This document shows, in pieces, positions 50,621 to 59,137 of a stretch of DNA of 64,000 nucleotides (position 1 is the first letter of the stretch; every line of letters begins with the position of its first letter). Made by a program: the position numbers and the translations under genes. This stretch comes from Streptomyces sp. I05A-00742. Its GTDB lineage: Bacteria > Actinomycetota > Actinomycetes > Streptomycetales > Streptomycetaceae. The notes beneath the pieces were generated by a model. The model did no database searches, was not told the DNA's origin, and saw only the letters and a list, made by a program, of their open reading frames with translations. The stretch covers positions 37,201 to 101,200 of the forward strand of contig NZ_JABETO010000024.1 of NCBI RefSeq assembly GCF_013055795.1. The letters are read 5' to 3'.

Positions 50621-51625
50621 TCAGTGCCCCAGCCGCCGCATCGCCTGCTCCGGGTACCGTCCGCCGGCGACCGCGTCAGACGGTACCGCCCGGTCCAGCC
50701 GGGCCAGTTGGTCCGCGTCGAGGGCGATATCGGAGGCCGCGGCGTTCTCCGCCAGGTAGCACCGCTTCTTCGTGCCGGGGATGGGCACGACGTCGTCGCC
50801 CCGGGCGAGCAGCCAGGCGAGGGCCGCCTGGCCCGGGGTGCAGCCGAGCTCGTCGGAGACGTGGCGCAGGGCGCGGACGAGGGCGAGGTTGGACGCGAAG
50901 TTCTCCTCCGAGAAGCGGGGCCAGCGTCTGCGGTTGTCGTGGTCGGCCAGGTCGTCGCGGGACGCGAGGGTGCCCGTGAGCATGCCGCGGCCGAGGGGCG
51001 AGTAGGCGACCACGGCGATGCCGAGCTCGCGGCAGACGGAGAGGAGTTCGCCCTCGACGACGTCCCGGGTGAAGAGTGAGTACTCCACCTGCACCGCGCT
51101 GACGGGGTGGACGGCGTGGGCGCGGCGGAGCGTTTCCGGGCTGACCTCGCTGAGGCCGATCGCGCGGACCTTGCCCGCCGCCACCAGCCCGGCGAGGGCT
51201 CCGACGGTCTCCTCGACCGGGGTCGCGGGGTCCCTGCGGTGGGCGTAGTAGAGGTCGATGCGGTCGGTGCCCAGGCGGCGCAGCGACGCGTCGCAGGCGG
51301 CGGGGACGTACGCGGCGGAGGTGTCGACCGCGTCGACGCGGCCGGTCACCGGGTCGTGGCGGAGTCCGAACTTCGTGGCGAGGACGAGGCGTTCACGGTC
51401 GGCCGCGCCGCGCCGCCGCAGCCAGCGGCCGAGCAGTTCCTCGTTGGCGCCGCGTCCGTACGCGTCCGCCGTGTCGAGCAGGGTGACGCCCAGGTCGAGG
51501 GCGTGGTCGAGGGTGCGGAGCGACTCGGCGTCGTCAGGTGTCCCGTAGGCGACCGACATGCCCATGCAGCCGAGGCCCACGGACGAGACCTCCGGACCGT
51601 CGTTCCCCAGTCTGCGGTACTGCAC
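50621..51625 (-). CDS. Aldo/keto reductase
   Basis: 334 residues. TIM-barrel AKR: VSSVGLGCMGMSVAYG, LDTADAYGRGANEELLG (Asp and Tyr), VLATKFGLRHD (Lys), DLYYAHRRDPATPVEE (His), and PIPGTKKRCYLAENA for NADPH binding. AKR13-like. The GTG at 51623-51625 is taken because AGGAG lies nine bases before; a GTG two codons earlier is possible. Single gene, divergent from a methyltransferase. Confidence 0.92.
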   Translation of the reverse strand: MQYRRLGNDGPEVSSVGLGCMGMSVAYGTPDDAESLRTLDHALDLGVTLLDTADAYGRGANEELLGRWLRRRGAADRERLVLATKFGLRHDPVTGRVDAVDTSAAYVPAACDASLRRLGTDRIDLYYAHRRDPATPVEETVGALAGLVAAGKVRAIGLSEVSPETLRRAHAVHPVSAVQVEYSLFTRDVVEGELLSVCRELGIAVVAYSPLGRGMLTGTLASRDDLADHDNRRRWPRFSEENFASNLALVRALRHVSDELGCTPGQAALAWLLARGDDVVPIPGTKKRCYLAENAAASDIALDADQLARLDRAVPSDAVAGGRYPEQAMRRLGH

Positions 51626-51754
51626 GGGCACGCACTCCTCACGCCGTCCGGCGCGGTCCACCGGGGGCGCACCGCGCGCTGAGGTACCACGGTACTCAGG
51701 AGGCAACCGGCGTCACTGACACGGCCCTTAGCGCCGGCTTCGTAGGGTGCCCCC

Positions 51755-52594
51755 ATGACATACAGCGAGGAGGGCCGCCCCGCCGGACCGGACCGCGAAC
51801 GGCGGGCCGTCTTCGGCGAGGCCGCCGAGGAGTACGACGCCGCCCGGCCCGGCTACCCCGCACAACTGTTCGCGGACGTCATGGAGTTCGCGCGGCAGGG
51901 CGTCGCGGCGGGTGCGTTCGAGGCGCTGGAGGTCGGCGCGGGCACCGGGAAGGCGACCCTGGCGGTCGCCGCCCACGGGGTGCCGGTGACGGCGGTGGAG
52001 CCCGACCCCCGTATGGCCGCCGTCCTCGCCCGGCACTGCGCCGGCCGGCCGGACGTCACCGTGGTGGAGGGGGACTTCGAGACCTGCGATCTCGGCGACC
52101 GCCGCTACGGGCTGCTCTTCTCCGCCCAGGCGTGGCACTGGGTCGACCCGGAGGTCCGGTGGTCCCGCGCCCGGTCCGTGCTGGCCCCCGGCGGCGCCCT
52201 CGCGCTGTTCTGGAACGACTGGTACGTCACCGACGAGGCCCTGCGCCACGAACTCGCCGCCCTCCACGACCGGCTGCTCCCCGAACGGCCCCCGCACTCG
52301 ATCCTCGACGAGCTGCCACCCGAGTCCGTCAGGGGCGACGGCTCCTGGGTGACCGCCGAACTCCGCGCGGACCCCGGCTTCACCGACCTCGACCACCGCG
52401 TCTACTCCACCGCGCACGAGCGCTCCGCCACCGGCATCACCGGCCTGCTGACGTCGCTGTCCTTCTACCGCGTCCTGCCGGAGGGCACCCGCCGCCGGCT
52501 GCTCGCCGAGGTGGCGCGGACGGTGGAGGCGTACGGCGGGCGGGTGGGGCTGACGACGAAGACGGGGTTGTTCCTGGCGCGGGTCAGGGGCTGA
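51755..52594 (+). CDS. Class I SAM-dependent methyltransferase
   Basis: 279 residues. SAM motif I ALEVGAGTGKATLAVAA, then VEPDPRMAAVL, VEGDFETCDL, and FSAQAWHWVDPEVRW of the methyltransferase_11/25 type. N-terminal FGEAAEEYDAARPGYP is typical of Ubi/Gra-like family members. Substrate unknown. The ATG at 51755 follows a weak site GTAGGGTGCC. Confidence 0.88.
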   Translation: MTYSEEGRPAGPDRERRAVFGEAAEEYDAARPGYPAQLFADVMEFARQGVAAGAFEALEVGAGTGKATLAVAAHGVPVTAVEPDPRMAAVLARHCAGRPDVTVVEGDFETCDLGDRRYGLLFSAQAWHWVDPEVRWSRARSVLAPGGALALFWNDWYVTDEALRHELAALHDRLLPERPPHSILDELPPESVRGDGSWVTAELRADPGFTDLDHRVYSTAHERSATGITGLLTSLSFYRVLPEGTRRRLLAEVARTVEAYGGRVGLTTKTGLFLARVRG

Positions 52595-52622
52595 GAGACC
52601 GGGGCCGCGGAAGCCCGCCCGC

Positions 52623-52950
52623 TCACTCGCGGCCGAACTCCGCCGTGTCCAGGGCGAGGCCGACGACCGTGTCCGTGAGGTCGACCGGGTCGCCGAACTT
52701 CACGCCCGGCTCCAGGCGGTACGCCCCGTCCTGCGGGTCCGTGTGGACGTGGCAGAGTCCCGTGTACGGGTCCACGATGAGCAGCACGGGCACTCCCGCC
52801 GCCGCGTAGGCGTCCTTCTTGGGTCCGTAGTCGTTCCGCGCGGTGCCTTGGGAGATCACCTCGGCGACGAAATCGACGTCCTGGTGCTCCCAGCGGCCCT
52901 TGGCGGGCGCTTCCTCCCCGGTGCCGCACAGCGGCGCCCACGCGGTACAA
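52623..52950 (-). pseudogene. Uma2-family endonuclease remnant
   Basis: The C-terminal half of a Uma2 (PD-(D/E)xK-like) protein: VDFVAEVISQGTARNDYGPKK, YAAAGVPVLLIVDPYTGLC, and EPGVKFGDPVDLTDTV. The N-terminal domain is missing; upstream sequence is unrelated and no good start exists. It ends next to a DUF6247 gene, a family commonly near Uma2 genes. Confidence 0.7.
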
Positions 52951-53023
52951 CGACACGCACGGCGCCCCGGCACGCCCAGCCCCGGCGCCACCGCTCGCAC
53001 CACGCCGGACAGACGGAGAACCC

Positions 53024-53407
53024 ATGACCGCACGGCACGACGGACAACCGGCCGAGCTCATCCCGCGACCGGACATGACCTTCCCCGCGCTGAGAGCGGC
53101 CCTCGCCCGAGTCGCTCCATCCCGCCTGCCCGAGTTCCTGGCCGACCGCGACATGGCCTTCACCGCCGCCACCCGACACGGCTCGTTCCGCCCGGTCCGC
53201 TTCTTCCAGGTCACGTGGGCCACCGAGATCGAGATCGAGCGCCGGCCGCCCCTCGCTGCCCGCTACCGGGCAGCGCTGGAGGCGGCCAACGCGCTGGATC
53301 GCGACGACCCGCGGTGGCGTGCCGCCATGGACACCTGCCTGGCACTCCGCGAGGAGGCCCGGGCCGCCGTGACCGGTGGAGGAGGCCCGGTCCGCCGTGA
53401 CCGGTGA
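53024..53407 (+). CDS. DUF6247-like protein
   Basis: 127 residues. ALRAALARVAPSRLPEFLAD, MAFTAATRHGSFRPVRFF, and WATEIEIERRPPLAARYRAA match the small Streptomyces family. The ATG at 53024 follows GGAGAACCC. Some members are linked to toxin-antitoxin-like loci, but no toxin is adjacent here. C-terminal Gly/Arg tail. Confidence 0.75.
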   Translation: MTARHDGQPAELIPRPDMTFPALRAALARVAPSRLPEFLADRDMAFTAATRHGSFRPVRFFQVTWATEIEIERRPPLAARYRAALEAANALDRDDPRWRAAMDTCLALREEARAAVTGGGGPVRRDR

Positions 53408-53454
53408 GTGACACGCGGGTCGTCCCCCGGCGCCGAGGGCCCGGCCGCGCTACC

Positions 53455-54318
53455 TCACTCGTCCACCGGCTCCCACACGGGCCCGCCGTTCCCCGTGCGG
53501 CGTGCGCGCCCGAAGGGCACGTCGGCGAAGTGGATGCCGAGGCCGAGGGTGCCGGGCTCGGTGAGCTGTTCGATCAGGTGGCGGCGGGAGGCGGTGGAGC
53601 GCCGGGGGTCGTGGTCGACGACGGCGGCCCATTCGGGGTGGGTGATCTGCAGCGGGGTGTGCATGGCGTCGCCGAAGGCGATCAGGCGGCGGCCTCCGCC
53701 GGAGATGACGTAGGAGGCGTGTCCGACGGTGTGGCCGGGGCTGAAGTGGGCGTGGACGCCCGGGAATATCTCCTCGCCGTCGGCGAACGTGCGGACGTGC
53801 CCCTCCAGGGCGTCGATCGTCTCCTTGGCCACGCCGTGCTCCACGGCGAGGTGGCGTTCGGTCCACTCGGGCTCCGCCATCAGATGGGTCACACCGGCCT
53901 GGGCGAGGTGCGCCGACCATCCGACGTGGTCGGGGTGGAGGTGCGTGATCGCCACCGCCTCCAGGCCGGCGGGCGGCTGCCCCAGCGCGGTGAGCTGCTC
54001 CAGGAGCCGGCCGCCGGCGATCCGGCCGACGGGGCTGCCGGGCTTCGCGGGGAGCGACTCGGGGCCGAAGCCGGCGTCGATCAGCAGGGCGCGGCCACCG
54101 TGCTCCACCAGAAGGCCGCCCACGGACGCCACGAGGTAGCCGTCGTCGTCGAGGTACTCGGGGTAGGCGGCCCACTGCTCGTCCGTGCTGGCCGGCAGCG
54201 AGCCGCGGGGCGACAACTGCGCCTGCCCGTCCGGCACGTACGTCACCTTCGTCCCACCCAGGAGGAGGGAGCGGACACCGGTGGGACGGCGGAGTCGTGC
54301 GTCGTCATAGCTCGTCAT
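53455..54318 (-). CDS. MBL-fold metallohydrolase
   Basis: 287 residues. ALLIDAGFGPES, zinc motif AITHLHPDHVGWSA, HFSPGHTVGHASYV and LIAFGDAMHTPLQI. Quorum-quenching lactonase-like or general MBL hydrolase. The ATG at 54316-54318 has no strong ribosome site; a start three codons upstream is possible. It is downstream of lon, separated by a hairpin. Confidence 0.85.
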   Translation of the reverse strand: MTSYDDARLRRPTGVRSLLLGGTKVTYVPDGQAQLSPRGSLPASTDEQWAAYPEYLDDDGYLVASVGGLLVEHGGRALLIDAGFGPESLPAKPGSPVGRIAGGRLLEQLTALGQPPAGLEAVAITHLHPDHVGWSAHLAQAGVTHLMAEPEWTERHLAVEHGVAKETIDALEGHVRTFADGEEIFPGVHAHFSPGHTVGHASYVISGGGRRLIAFGDAMHTPLQITHPEWAAVVDHDPRRSTASRRHLIEQLTEPGTLGLGIHFADVPFGRARRTGNGGPVWEPVDE

Positions 54319-54335
54319 ATCGCGCACAACAGGCC

Positions 54336-54364
54336 GTCAGGGCGAGGCATTCCCTCACCCTGAC
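54336..54364 (-). terminator. Hairpin downstream of lon
   Basis: GTCAGGGCGAGG (54336-54347) pairs with CCTCACCCTGAC (54353-54364) with one mismatch. It lies between lon and the MBL gene on the same strand. Confidence 0.6.
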
Positions 54365-54376
54365 GACCCCAACACA

Positions 54377-56827
54377 TCAGGCCGCCACCGGCACCGCCGC
54401 CGTCGCCGCCGGCGTCAGGGCCAGCTCCAGCACCTGGCGGACGTCCGAGACCGGGTGGACGTCCAGCTTCTCCAGGACCTCGGCCGGGACGTCGTCCAGG
54501 TCGGGCTCGTTGCGCTTGGGGATGATCACCGTGGTGATGCCCGCCCGGTGCGCGGCGAGCAGCTTCTGCTTCACGCCGCCGATGGGCAGGACGCGCCCGG
54601 TCAGGGAGACCTCGCCGGTCATGGCCACGTCCGGGCGCACCTGGCGGCCCGAGAGGAGGGAGGCCAGCGCCGTGGTCATGGTGATGCCCGCGCTGGGACC
54701 GTCCTTGGGGACGGCGCCCGCCGGGACGTGGAGGTGGATGCCGCGCTCCTTGAAGTCGCCGACGGGGAGCTCCAGTTCGGCGCCGCGGGAGCGGAGGAAG
54801 GAGAGGGCGATCCGCGCGGACTCCTTCATGACGTCGCCGAGCTGGCCGGTGAGGGTCAGTCCCGCGCCCCCGGTCTCGGGGTCGGCGAGGGACGCCTCGA
54901 CGAAGAGGACGTCGCCGCCCGCGCCGGTGACGGCCAGGCCAGTGGCGACGCCCGGGACGGAGGTGCGCCGCTCGGCCGGGTCCTGGGCGGACTCGGGGGT
55001 GTGGTACGGACGGCCGATCAGCGGCCGCAGCTCGTCCACGCCGATGGTGAACGGCAGCTCCTGCTCACCGAGTTCGTGCCGGGCCGCGACCTTGCGGAGC
55101 AGCCGGGCGAGGGAGCGCTCCAGGGATCGGACGCCCGCCTCGCGGGTGTACTCGCCGGCGAGACGGCGCAGTGCGGCGTCGTCGACGGTGACCTCGCCGG
55201 GCTCCAGGCCCGCTCGCTCCAGCTGCCGGGGCAGCAGGTGGTCGCGGGCGATGACGACCTTCTCGTCCTCGGTGTAACCGTCGAGGCGGACGAGCTCCAT
55301 GCGGTCGAGCAGGGGCTGCGGGATGGCCTCCAGGACATTGGCGGTGGCGAGGAAGACCACGTCGGAGAGGTCGAGTTCGACCTCCAGGTAGTGGTCCCGG
55401 AAGGTGTGGTTCTGGGCCGGGTCCAGGACCTCCAGCAGGGCGGCCGCGGGGTCGCCGCGGTAGTCGGAGCCGACCTTGTCGATCTCGTCGAGGAGGACGA
55501 CCGGGTTCATCGAACCGGCCTCCTTGATCGCGCGGACGACGCGGCCGGGCAGCGCGCCGACGTAGGTGCGCCGGTGGCCGCGGATCTCCGCCTCGTCGCG
55601 GACGCCGCCGAGCGCCACCCGGACGAACTCCCGTCCCATGGCCTTGGCGACGCTCTCGCCGAGCGAGGTCTTGCCGACCCCGGGCGGGCCGACGAGCGCG
55701 AGCACCGCGCCGTCCCCGCGCCGCCCTCCCCCAAGCTCTCGGCTTCGCTCGAGCAGGGGGGACCCCCATTCCACGCCCAGCCCCCGGTCGGCGCGCCGCT
55801 TGCGCACCGCCAGGTACTCGGTGATCCGTTCCTTGACGTCGTCCAGGCCCGCGTGGTCCGCGTCGAGCACGGCGCGGGCGCCCGGGATGTCGTACGCGTC
55901 CTCGGTCCGCCGGGTCCAGGGCATCTCCAGGACCGTGTCGAGCCAGGTACGGATCCAGCCGCCCTCGGGGCTCTGGTCGGAGGCCCGCTCCAGCTTGTCG
56001 ACCTCCTTCAGCGCGGCCTCCCGGACCTTCTCCGGCAGGTCCGCGGCCTCGACCCGGGCGCGGTAGTCGTCGGACTCGCTGTCCGGGTCGCCGTTGAGCT
56101 CGGCCAGCTCCTTGCGGACGGCCTCCAGCTGACGGCGGAGCAGGAACTCGCGCTGCTGCTTGTCGACGCCCTCCTGGACGTCCTTCGCGATCGACTCGGC
56201 GACGTCCTGCTCGGCGAGGTGCTCGCCCAGCCACTTCACCGCGAGCCTGAGCCGCGCGACGGGGTCGCCGGTCTCCAGGAGCTCGACGCGCTGCGCGACC
56301 GTGAGGAAGGGCGAGTAGCCGGAGTTGTCGGCGAGCTGCGAGACGTCGTCGATCTGCTGGACACGGTCCACGACCTGCCACGCGCCGCGCTTGCGCAGCC
56401 AGCTGGTGGCGAGGGCCTTGTACTCCTTCATCAGCTCGGTCACCGCGCCCGGCAGCGGGTCGGGCGTGATCTCCTCGACAGCCGTGCCCTCCACCCAGAG
56501 GGCCGCACCGGGACCCGTCGTCCCGGCCCCGATCCGCACCCGGCGGACACCCCTGATGAGCGCGCCCGGGTCCCCGTCGGACAGCCGGCCGACCTGTTCC
56601 ACCGTGCCCAGGGCGCCGACTCCGGCGTACGTGCCGTCGACGCGCGGCACGAGCAGCACGCGCGGCTTGTCCCCGCCCCGCGCCGCGGCCTGCGCCGCCT
56701 CGACGGCCGCGCGCACCTCGGCGTCGGTGAGGTCCAGCGGGACGACCATTCCCGGCAGGACCACCTCGTCGTCGAGCGGCAGCACGGGCAGGGTGAGCGA
56801 CGTGAACGCCGTGGACTCAGTAGCCAT
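54377..56827 (-). CDS. lon: ATP-dependent Lon protease
   Basis: 816 residues. N-terminal substrate domain with TLPVLPLDDEVVLPGMVVP, coiled coil (about 180-260), AAA+ module with GPPGVGKTSLGESVA and VVLLDEIDKVG, and the Ser-Lys protease domain (PKDGPSAGITMTTAL, then MTGEVSLTGRVLPIGGVKQK). The ATG at 56825-56827 follows GGGGAGATC. Between the linker and Walker A lies an insertion, LLERSRELGGGRRGDG, encoded by a palindromic repeat (55725-55766), which keeps frame. Degrades misfolded and regulatory proteins in the cytoplasm. Confidence 0.96.
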   Translation of the reverse strand: MATESTAFTSLTLPVLPLDDEVVLPGMVVPLDLTDAEVRAAVEAAQAAARGGDKPRVLLVPRVDGTYAGVGALGTVEQVGRLSDGDPGALIRGVRRVRIGAGTTGPGAALWVEGTAVEEITPDPLPGAVTELMKEYKALATSWLRKRGAWQVVDRVQQIDDVSQLADNSGYSPFLTVAQRVELLETGDPVARLRLAVKWLGEHLAEQDVAESIAKDVQEGVDKQQREFLLRRQLEAVRKELAELNGDPDSESDDYRARVEAADLPEKVREAALKEVDKLERASDQSPEGGWIRTWLDTVLEMPWTRRTEDAYDIPGARAVLDADHAGLDDVKERITEYLAVRKRRADRGLGVEWGSPLLERSRELGGGRRGDGAVLALVGPPGVGKTSLGESVAKAMGREFVRVALGGVRDEAEIRGHRRTYVGALPGRVVRAIKEAGSMNPVVLLDEIDKVGSDYRGDPAAALLEVLDPAQNHTFRDHYLEVELDLSDVVFLATANVLEAIPQPLLDRMELVRLDGYTEDEKVVIARDHLLPRQLERAGLEPGEVTVDDAALRRLAGEYTREAGVRSLERSLARLLRKVAARHELGEQELPFTIGVDELRPLIGRPYHTPESAQDPAERRTSVPGVATGLAVTGAGGDVLFVEASLADPETGGAGLTLTGQLGDVMKESARIALSFLRSRGAELELPVGDFKERGIHLHVPAGAVPKDGPSAGITMTTALASLLSGRQVRPDVAMTGEVSLTGRVLPIGGVKQKLLAAHRAGITTVIIPKRNEPDLDDVPAEVLEKLDVHPVSDVRQVLELALTPAATAAVPVAA
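55725..55766. repeat. Palindromic repeat inserted in lon
   Basis: CCTCCCCCAAGCTCTCGG, CTTCGCTCGAGCAGGGGGG, ACCCC: an imperfect hairpin with C5/G6 outer and GCTC/GAGC inner arms. It is of the type scattered through Streptomyces genomes, and its length is a multiple of three. Translated in lon it gives about 14 residues between the linker and the AAA+ core. Confidence 0.75.
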
Positions 56828-56922
56828 GATCTCCCCTTCGGCAGGCAAGTTGAGCTATGTGGGCTCAATGCGCGGGAGGGGGGAGTTGTTCCCGGGGGCC
56901 TGTTCGCTGTGAGCGATCAGTA

Positions 56923-57085
56923 GCGCCGGACGGGCTGAATCAGCCCGTCCGGCGTTTGAGGACAAGCGGCGAAGCCGCGGGCATTTCAGCCCGTCCGGCG
57001 CTTGAGGACGCGCGCCGCAGGCGCGCTCACCGGGGGCGCGGGGCGCACCCCGCAGAAACGGAGAAAGGGCGGGGCCGGGGCAACC
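56923..57085. repeat. Dispersed 3'-end repeat cluster
   Basis: A part copy in reverse (CGCCGGACGGGCTGA) meets a forward copy (CAGCCCGTCCGGCGTTTGAG), then a second forward copy at about 56988. Hairpins are GCGGC-GAA-GCCGC and GCGCGCC-GCA-GGCGCGC. The stop of the minus-strand AraC-like gene lies inside (57027-57029). Confidence 0.85.
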
Positions 57086-58079
57086 CCCCACCCCCGCGCC
57101 CCGGAAACGCCCGACGGTAATCCGTCGGAGTGACACCGAAGTGCAGCGTGAAGTGACGGCGCAGATTCGCGGCCGTGCCCAGCCCGCTCAACTGCCCGAC
57201 ACGCTCCACAGGAAGAGCCGTCGCCTCCAGGAGCGACTGAGCACGGGCCAGGCGCTGGGAGAGCAGCCACTGAAGAGGCGTGGTCCCGGTGGCGGCCTGG
57301 AGGCGGCGGAAGAAGGTACGCGGGCTCATCCCCGCCCGGGCGGCCAGGTCGTCGACGATGAGGGGCTGGTCCAGACGCTCGGTGGCCCACTGGAGGACGG
57401 GAGCCAGGCCGTCGTCACCGGCGTCGGGGACGGAGACCTCGACGAACTGCGCCTGCCCGCCGGGCCGGTGCGCCGGGACGACCAGCCGGCGGGCGAGCTG
57501 GTTGGCGACGTGGGCGCCCAGGTCCTGCCGGACGAGGTGGAGGCAGAGGTCGAGACCGGCCGTGACGCCGGCGCTGGTGAGGACGTCACCGTCGTCCACG
57601 TAGAGCACGGAGTCGTCCACCTCGACCTCGGGGTGACGGCGCGCCAGGGCCTCGGTGTGCATCCAATGGGCGGTCGCCCGGCGGCCGTCGAGGATCCCGG
57701 CGGCGGCCAGGGCGAAGGCTCCGGCGCACAGGGAGACCATGCGCGCGCCCCGGTCGGCGGCGCGTCGGAGCGCGTGCAGGAGCTCGTCGGGCAGTTCGCG
57801 CTCGCCGTCGACGCATGCCTCCGGGACGGACGGGATGATCACGGTGTCCGCGCCGTCCAGCCCGTCCAGCCCGTAGGGGGTGCGGAGGGTGAAGCCGAGC
57901 GGACCGGACGGCGGCCGGTCCGGCGACGGTTCGGCGGCGCAGAGCCGCAGGTCGTACCAGGGGTCGGCGAGGTCGGGATGCGGGATGCCGAAGACGGTGC
58001 AGACCACTCCCAGTTCATAGAGGTCCCAGTAGGGGACGTCGTCGTCGATCACTGCCACGGCCACCGAACCAGCGCTCAT
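57027..58079 (-). CDS. GlxA-type AraC-family regulator
   Basis: 350 residues. N-terminal DJ-1/PfpI-like domain (about 5-195; VAVAVIDDDVPYWDLYELG, VSLCAGAFALAAAG with the nucleophile-elbow Cys) and C-terminal AraC HTH pair (about 225-325; PLIVDDLAARAGMSPRTFFR, ATGTTPLQWLLSQR). The last about 18 residues, ending GCAPRPR, come from the dispersed repeat. It is divergent from the oxidoreductase at 58244 across a region with paired GGCAG half-sites. Confidence 0.88.
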   Translation of the reverse strand: MSAGSVAVAVIDDDVPYWDLYELGVVCTVFGIPHPDLADPWYDLRLCAAEPSPDRPPSGPLGFTLRTPYGLDGLDGADTVIIPSVPEACVDGERELPDELLHALRRAADRGARMVSLCAGAFALAAAGILDGRRATAHWMHTEALARRHPEVEVDDSVLYVDDGDVLTSAGVTAGLDLCLHLVRQDLGAHVANQLARRLVVPAHRPGGQAQFVEVSVPDAGDDGLAPVLQWATERLDQPLIVDDLAARAGMSPRTFFRRLQAATGTTPLQWLLSQRLARAQSLLEATALPVERVGQLSGLGTAANLRRHFTLHFGVTPTDYRRAFPGRGGGGLPRPRPFSVSAGCAPRPR

Positions 58080-58101
58080 GCCCCGCAGCCTAGTGAGCCC
58101 G

Positions 58102-58138
58102 GTGGCAGGAATTATGCGAAGGCAGTCACTCCTGCCAC
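58102..58138. promoter_or_regulatory. Operator candidate for the GlxA-type regulator
   Basis: GTGGCAGGA (58102-58110) and TCCTGCCAC (58130-58138) form a 9-bp inverted pair 19 bp apart, with an extra GGCAG at 58121. It lies in the 164-bp gap between divergent genes. Confidence 0.55.
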
Positions 58139-58243
58139 TGTCGGGGCCGTCCGGGCGGTGAAAACGTAGGGATCACGCGGGAGCAGTTCCGCACAAATCT
58201 CTACAAATCTCCCTGAACTCCCCATGAAACTGGTGACATTCTC

Positions 58244-59137
58244 ATGAGCACGAAGGTGACCGTCCTCGGCCTGGGCTCGATGGGCGCCGCGCTGGCCGGC
58301 GCGTTCCTGGCGGCCAGCCACCGCACGACCGTCTGGAACCGCACGGCGGGCAAGGCCGACGCACTGGTCGGGAAGGGCGCCGCCGAGGCCCCCACGGCCG
58401 CCGGGGCCGTGACCGCGAGCCCGCTGGTGGTCGTCTGCCTGGCCACCTACGACAGCGTCCACGAGGTCCTGGACCCGCTGGCCGACGATCTGGCGGGACG
58501 GACGGTCGTCAACCTCACCTCCGGCTCGCCGGAGCAGGCCGGCGAGGCGGCGGCCCGGGCGGAGAAGCACGGCTTCCGGTACCTCGACGGCGCGATCATG
58601 ACGACCCCGCCCGGCGTCGGCGACCCGGACCGCATGCTGCTCTACAGCGGTTCCCCGGACGCCTTCGCCGACCACCGCGCGACGCTCGCCGCCCTCGGCG
58701 ACCCGGTGGACCTGGGCGCCGACGCCACCCTGGCCTCGCTGTACGACACCGCGCTGCTCGGCCTGATGTGGTCCGCCCTCACCGGCTGGGCGCACGGTGT
58801 CGCGCTCATCGGGACCGGGGGCGAGGGCCGGGCGGCGGCGTTCACCGAGGTCGCCAACCGGTGGCTGGGGGCCATCGGCTTCTTCATGAACACCTACGCC
58901 CCGCAGGCCGACACCGGCCGCTACCCGGGCGACGACGCCACCCTGGACGTCCACCTGGCGGCGATCGACCACCTCGTGCACGCGAGCGAGGCGCGCGGCG
59001 TGGCCTCCGGACTGCCGGAGATCTTCAAGGGCCTGGCCCGGCGGGCGGTCGACGCAGGTCACGGCGGCGACAGCTGGGGCCGGCTGGTGGAGCTCGTCCG
59101 CGAGGGCGGCGAGGGCGGCGAGGGCGGCCGGGCATGA
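58244..59137 (+). CDS. NAD(P)-dependent imine-reductase-like oxidoreductase 2
   Basis: 297 residues. VTVLGLGSMGAALAGAFLA, NRTAGKADAL, VVNLTSGSPEQAGEAA and YLDGAIMTTPPGVG; helical C-terminal dimer domain. Same family and order of motifs as the protein at 40559. Coupled to the next gene by ATGA. Gly-rich tail (GGEGGEGGRA). Probably controlled by the divergent GlxA-type regulator. Confidence 0.85.
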   Translation: MSTKVTVLGLGSMGAALAGAFLAASHRTTVWNRTAGKADALVGKGAAEAPTAAGAVTASPLVVVCLATYDSVHEVLDPLADDLAGRTVVNLTSGSPEQAGEAAARAEKHGFRYLDGAIMTTPPGVGDPDRMLLYSGSPDAFADHRATLAALGDPVDLGADATLASLYDTALLGLMWSALTGWAHGVALIGTGGEGRAAAFTEVANRWLGAIGFFMNTYAPQADTGRYPGDDATLDVHLAAIDHLVHASEARGVASGLPEIFKGLARRAVDAGHGGDSWGRLVELVREGGEGGEGGRA

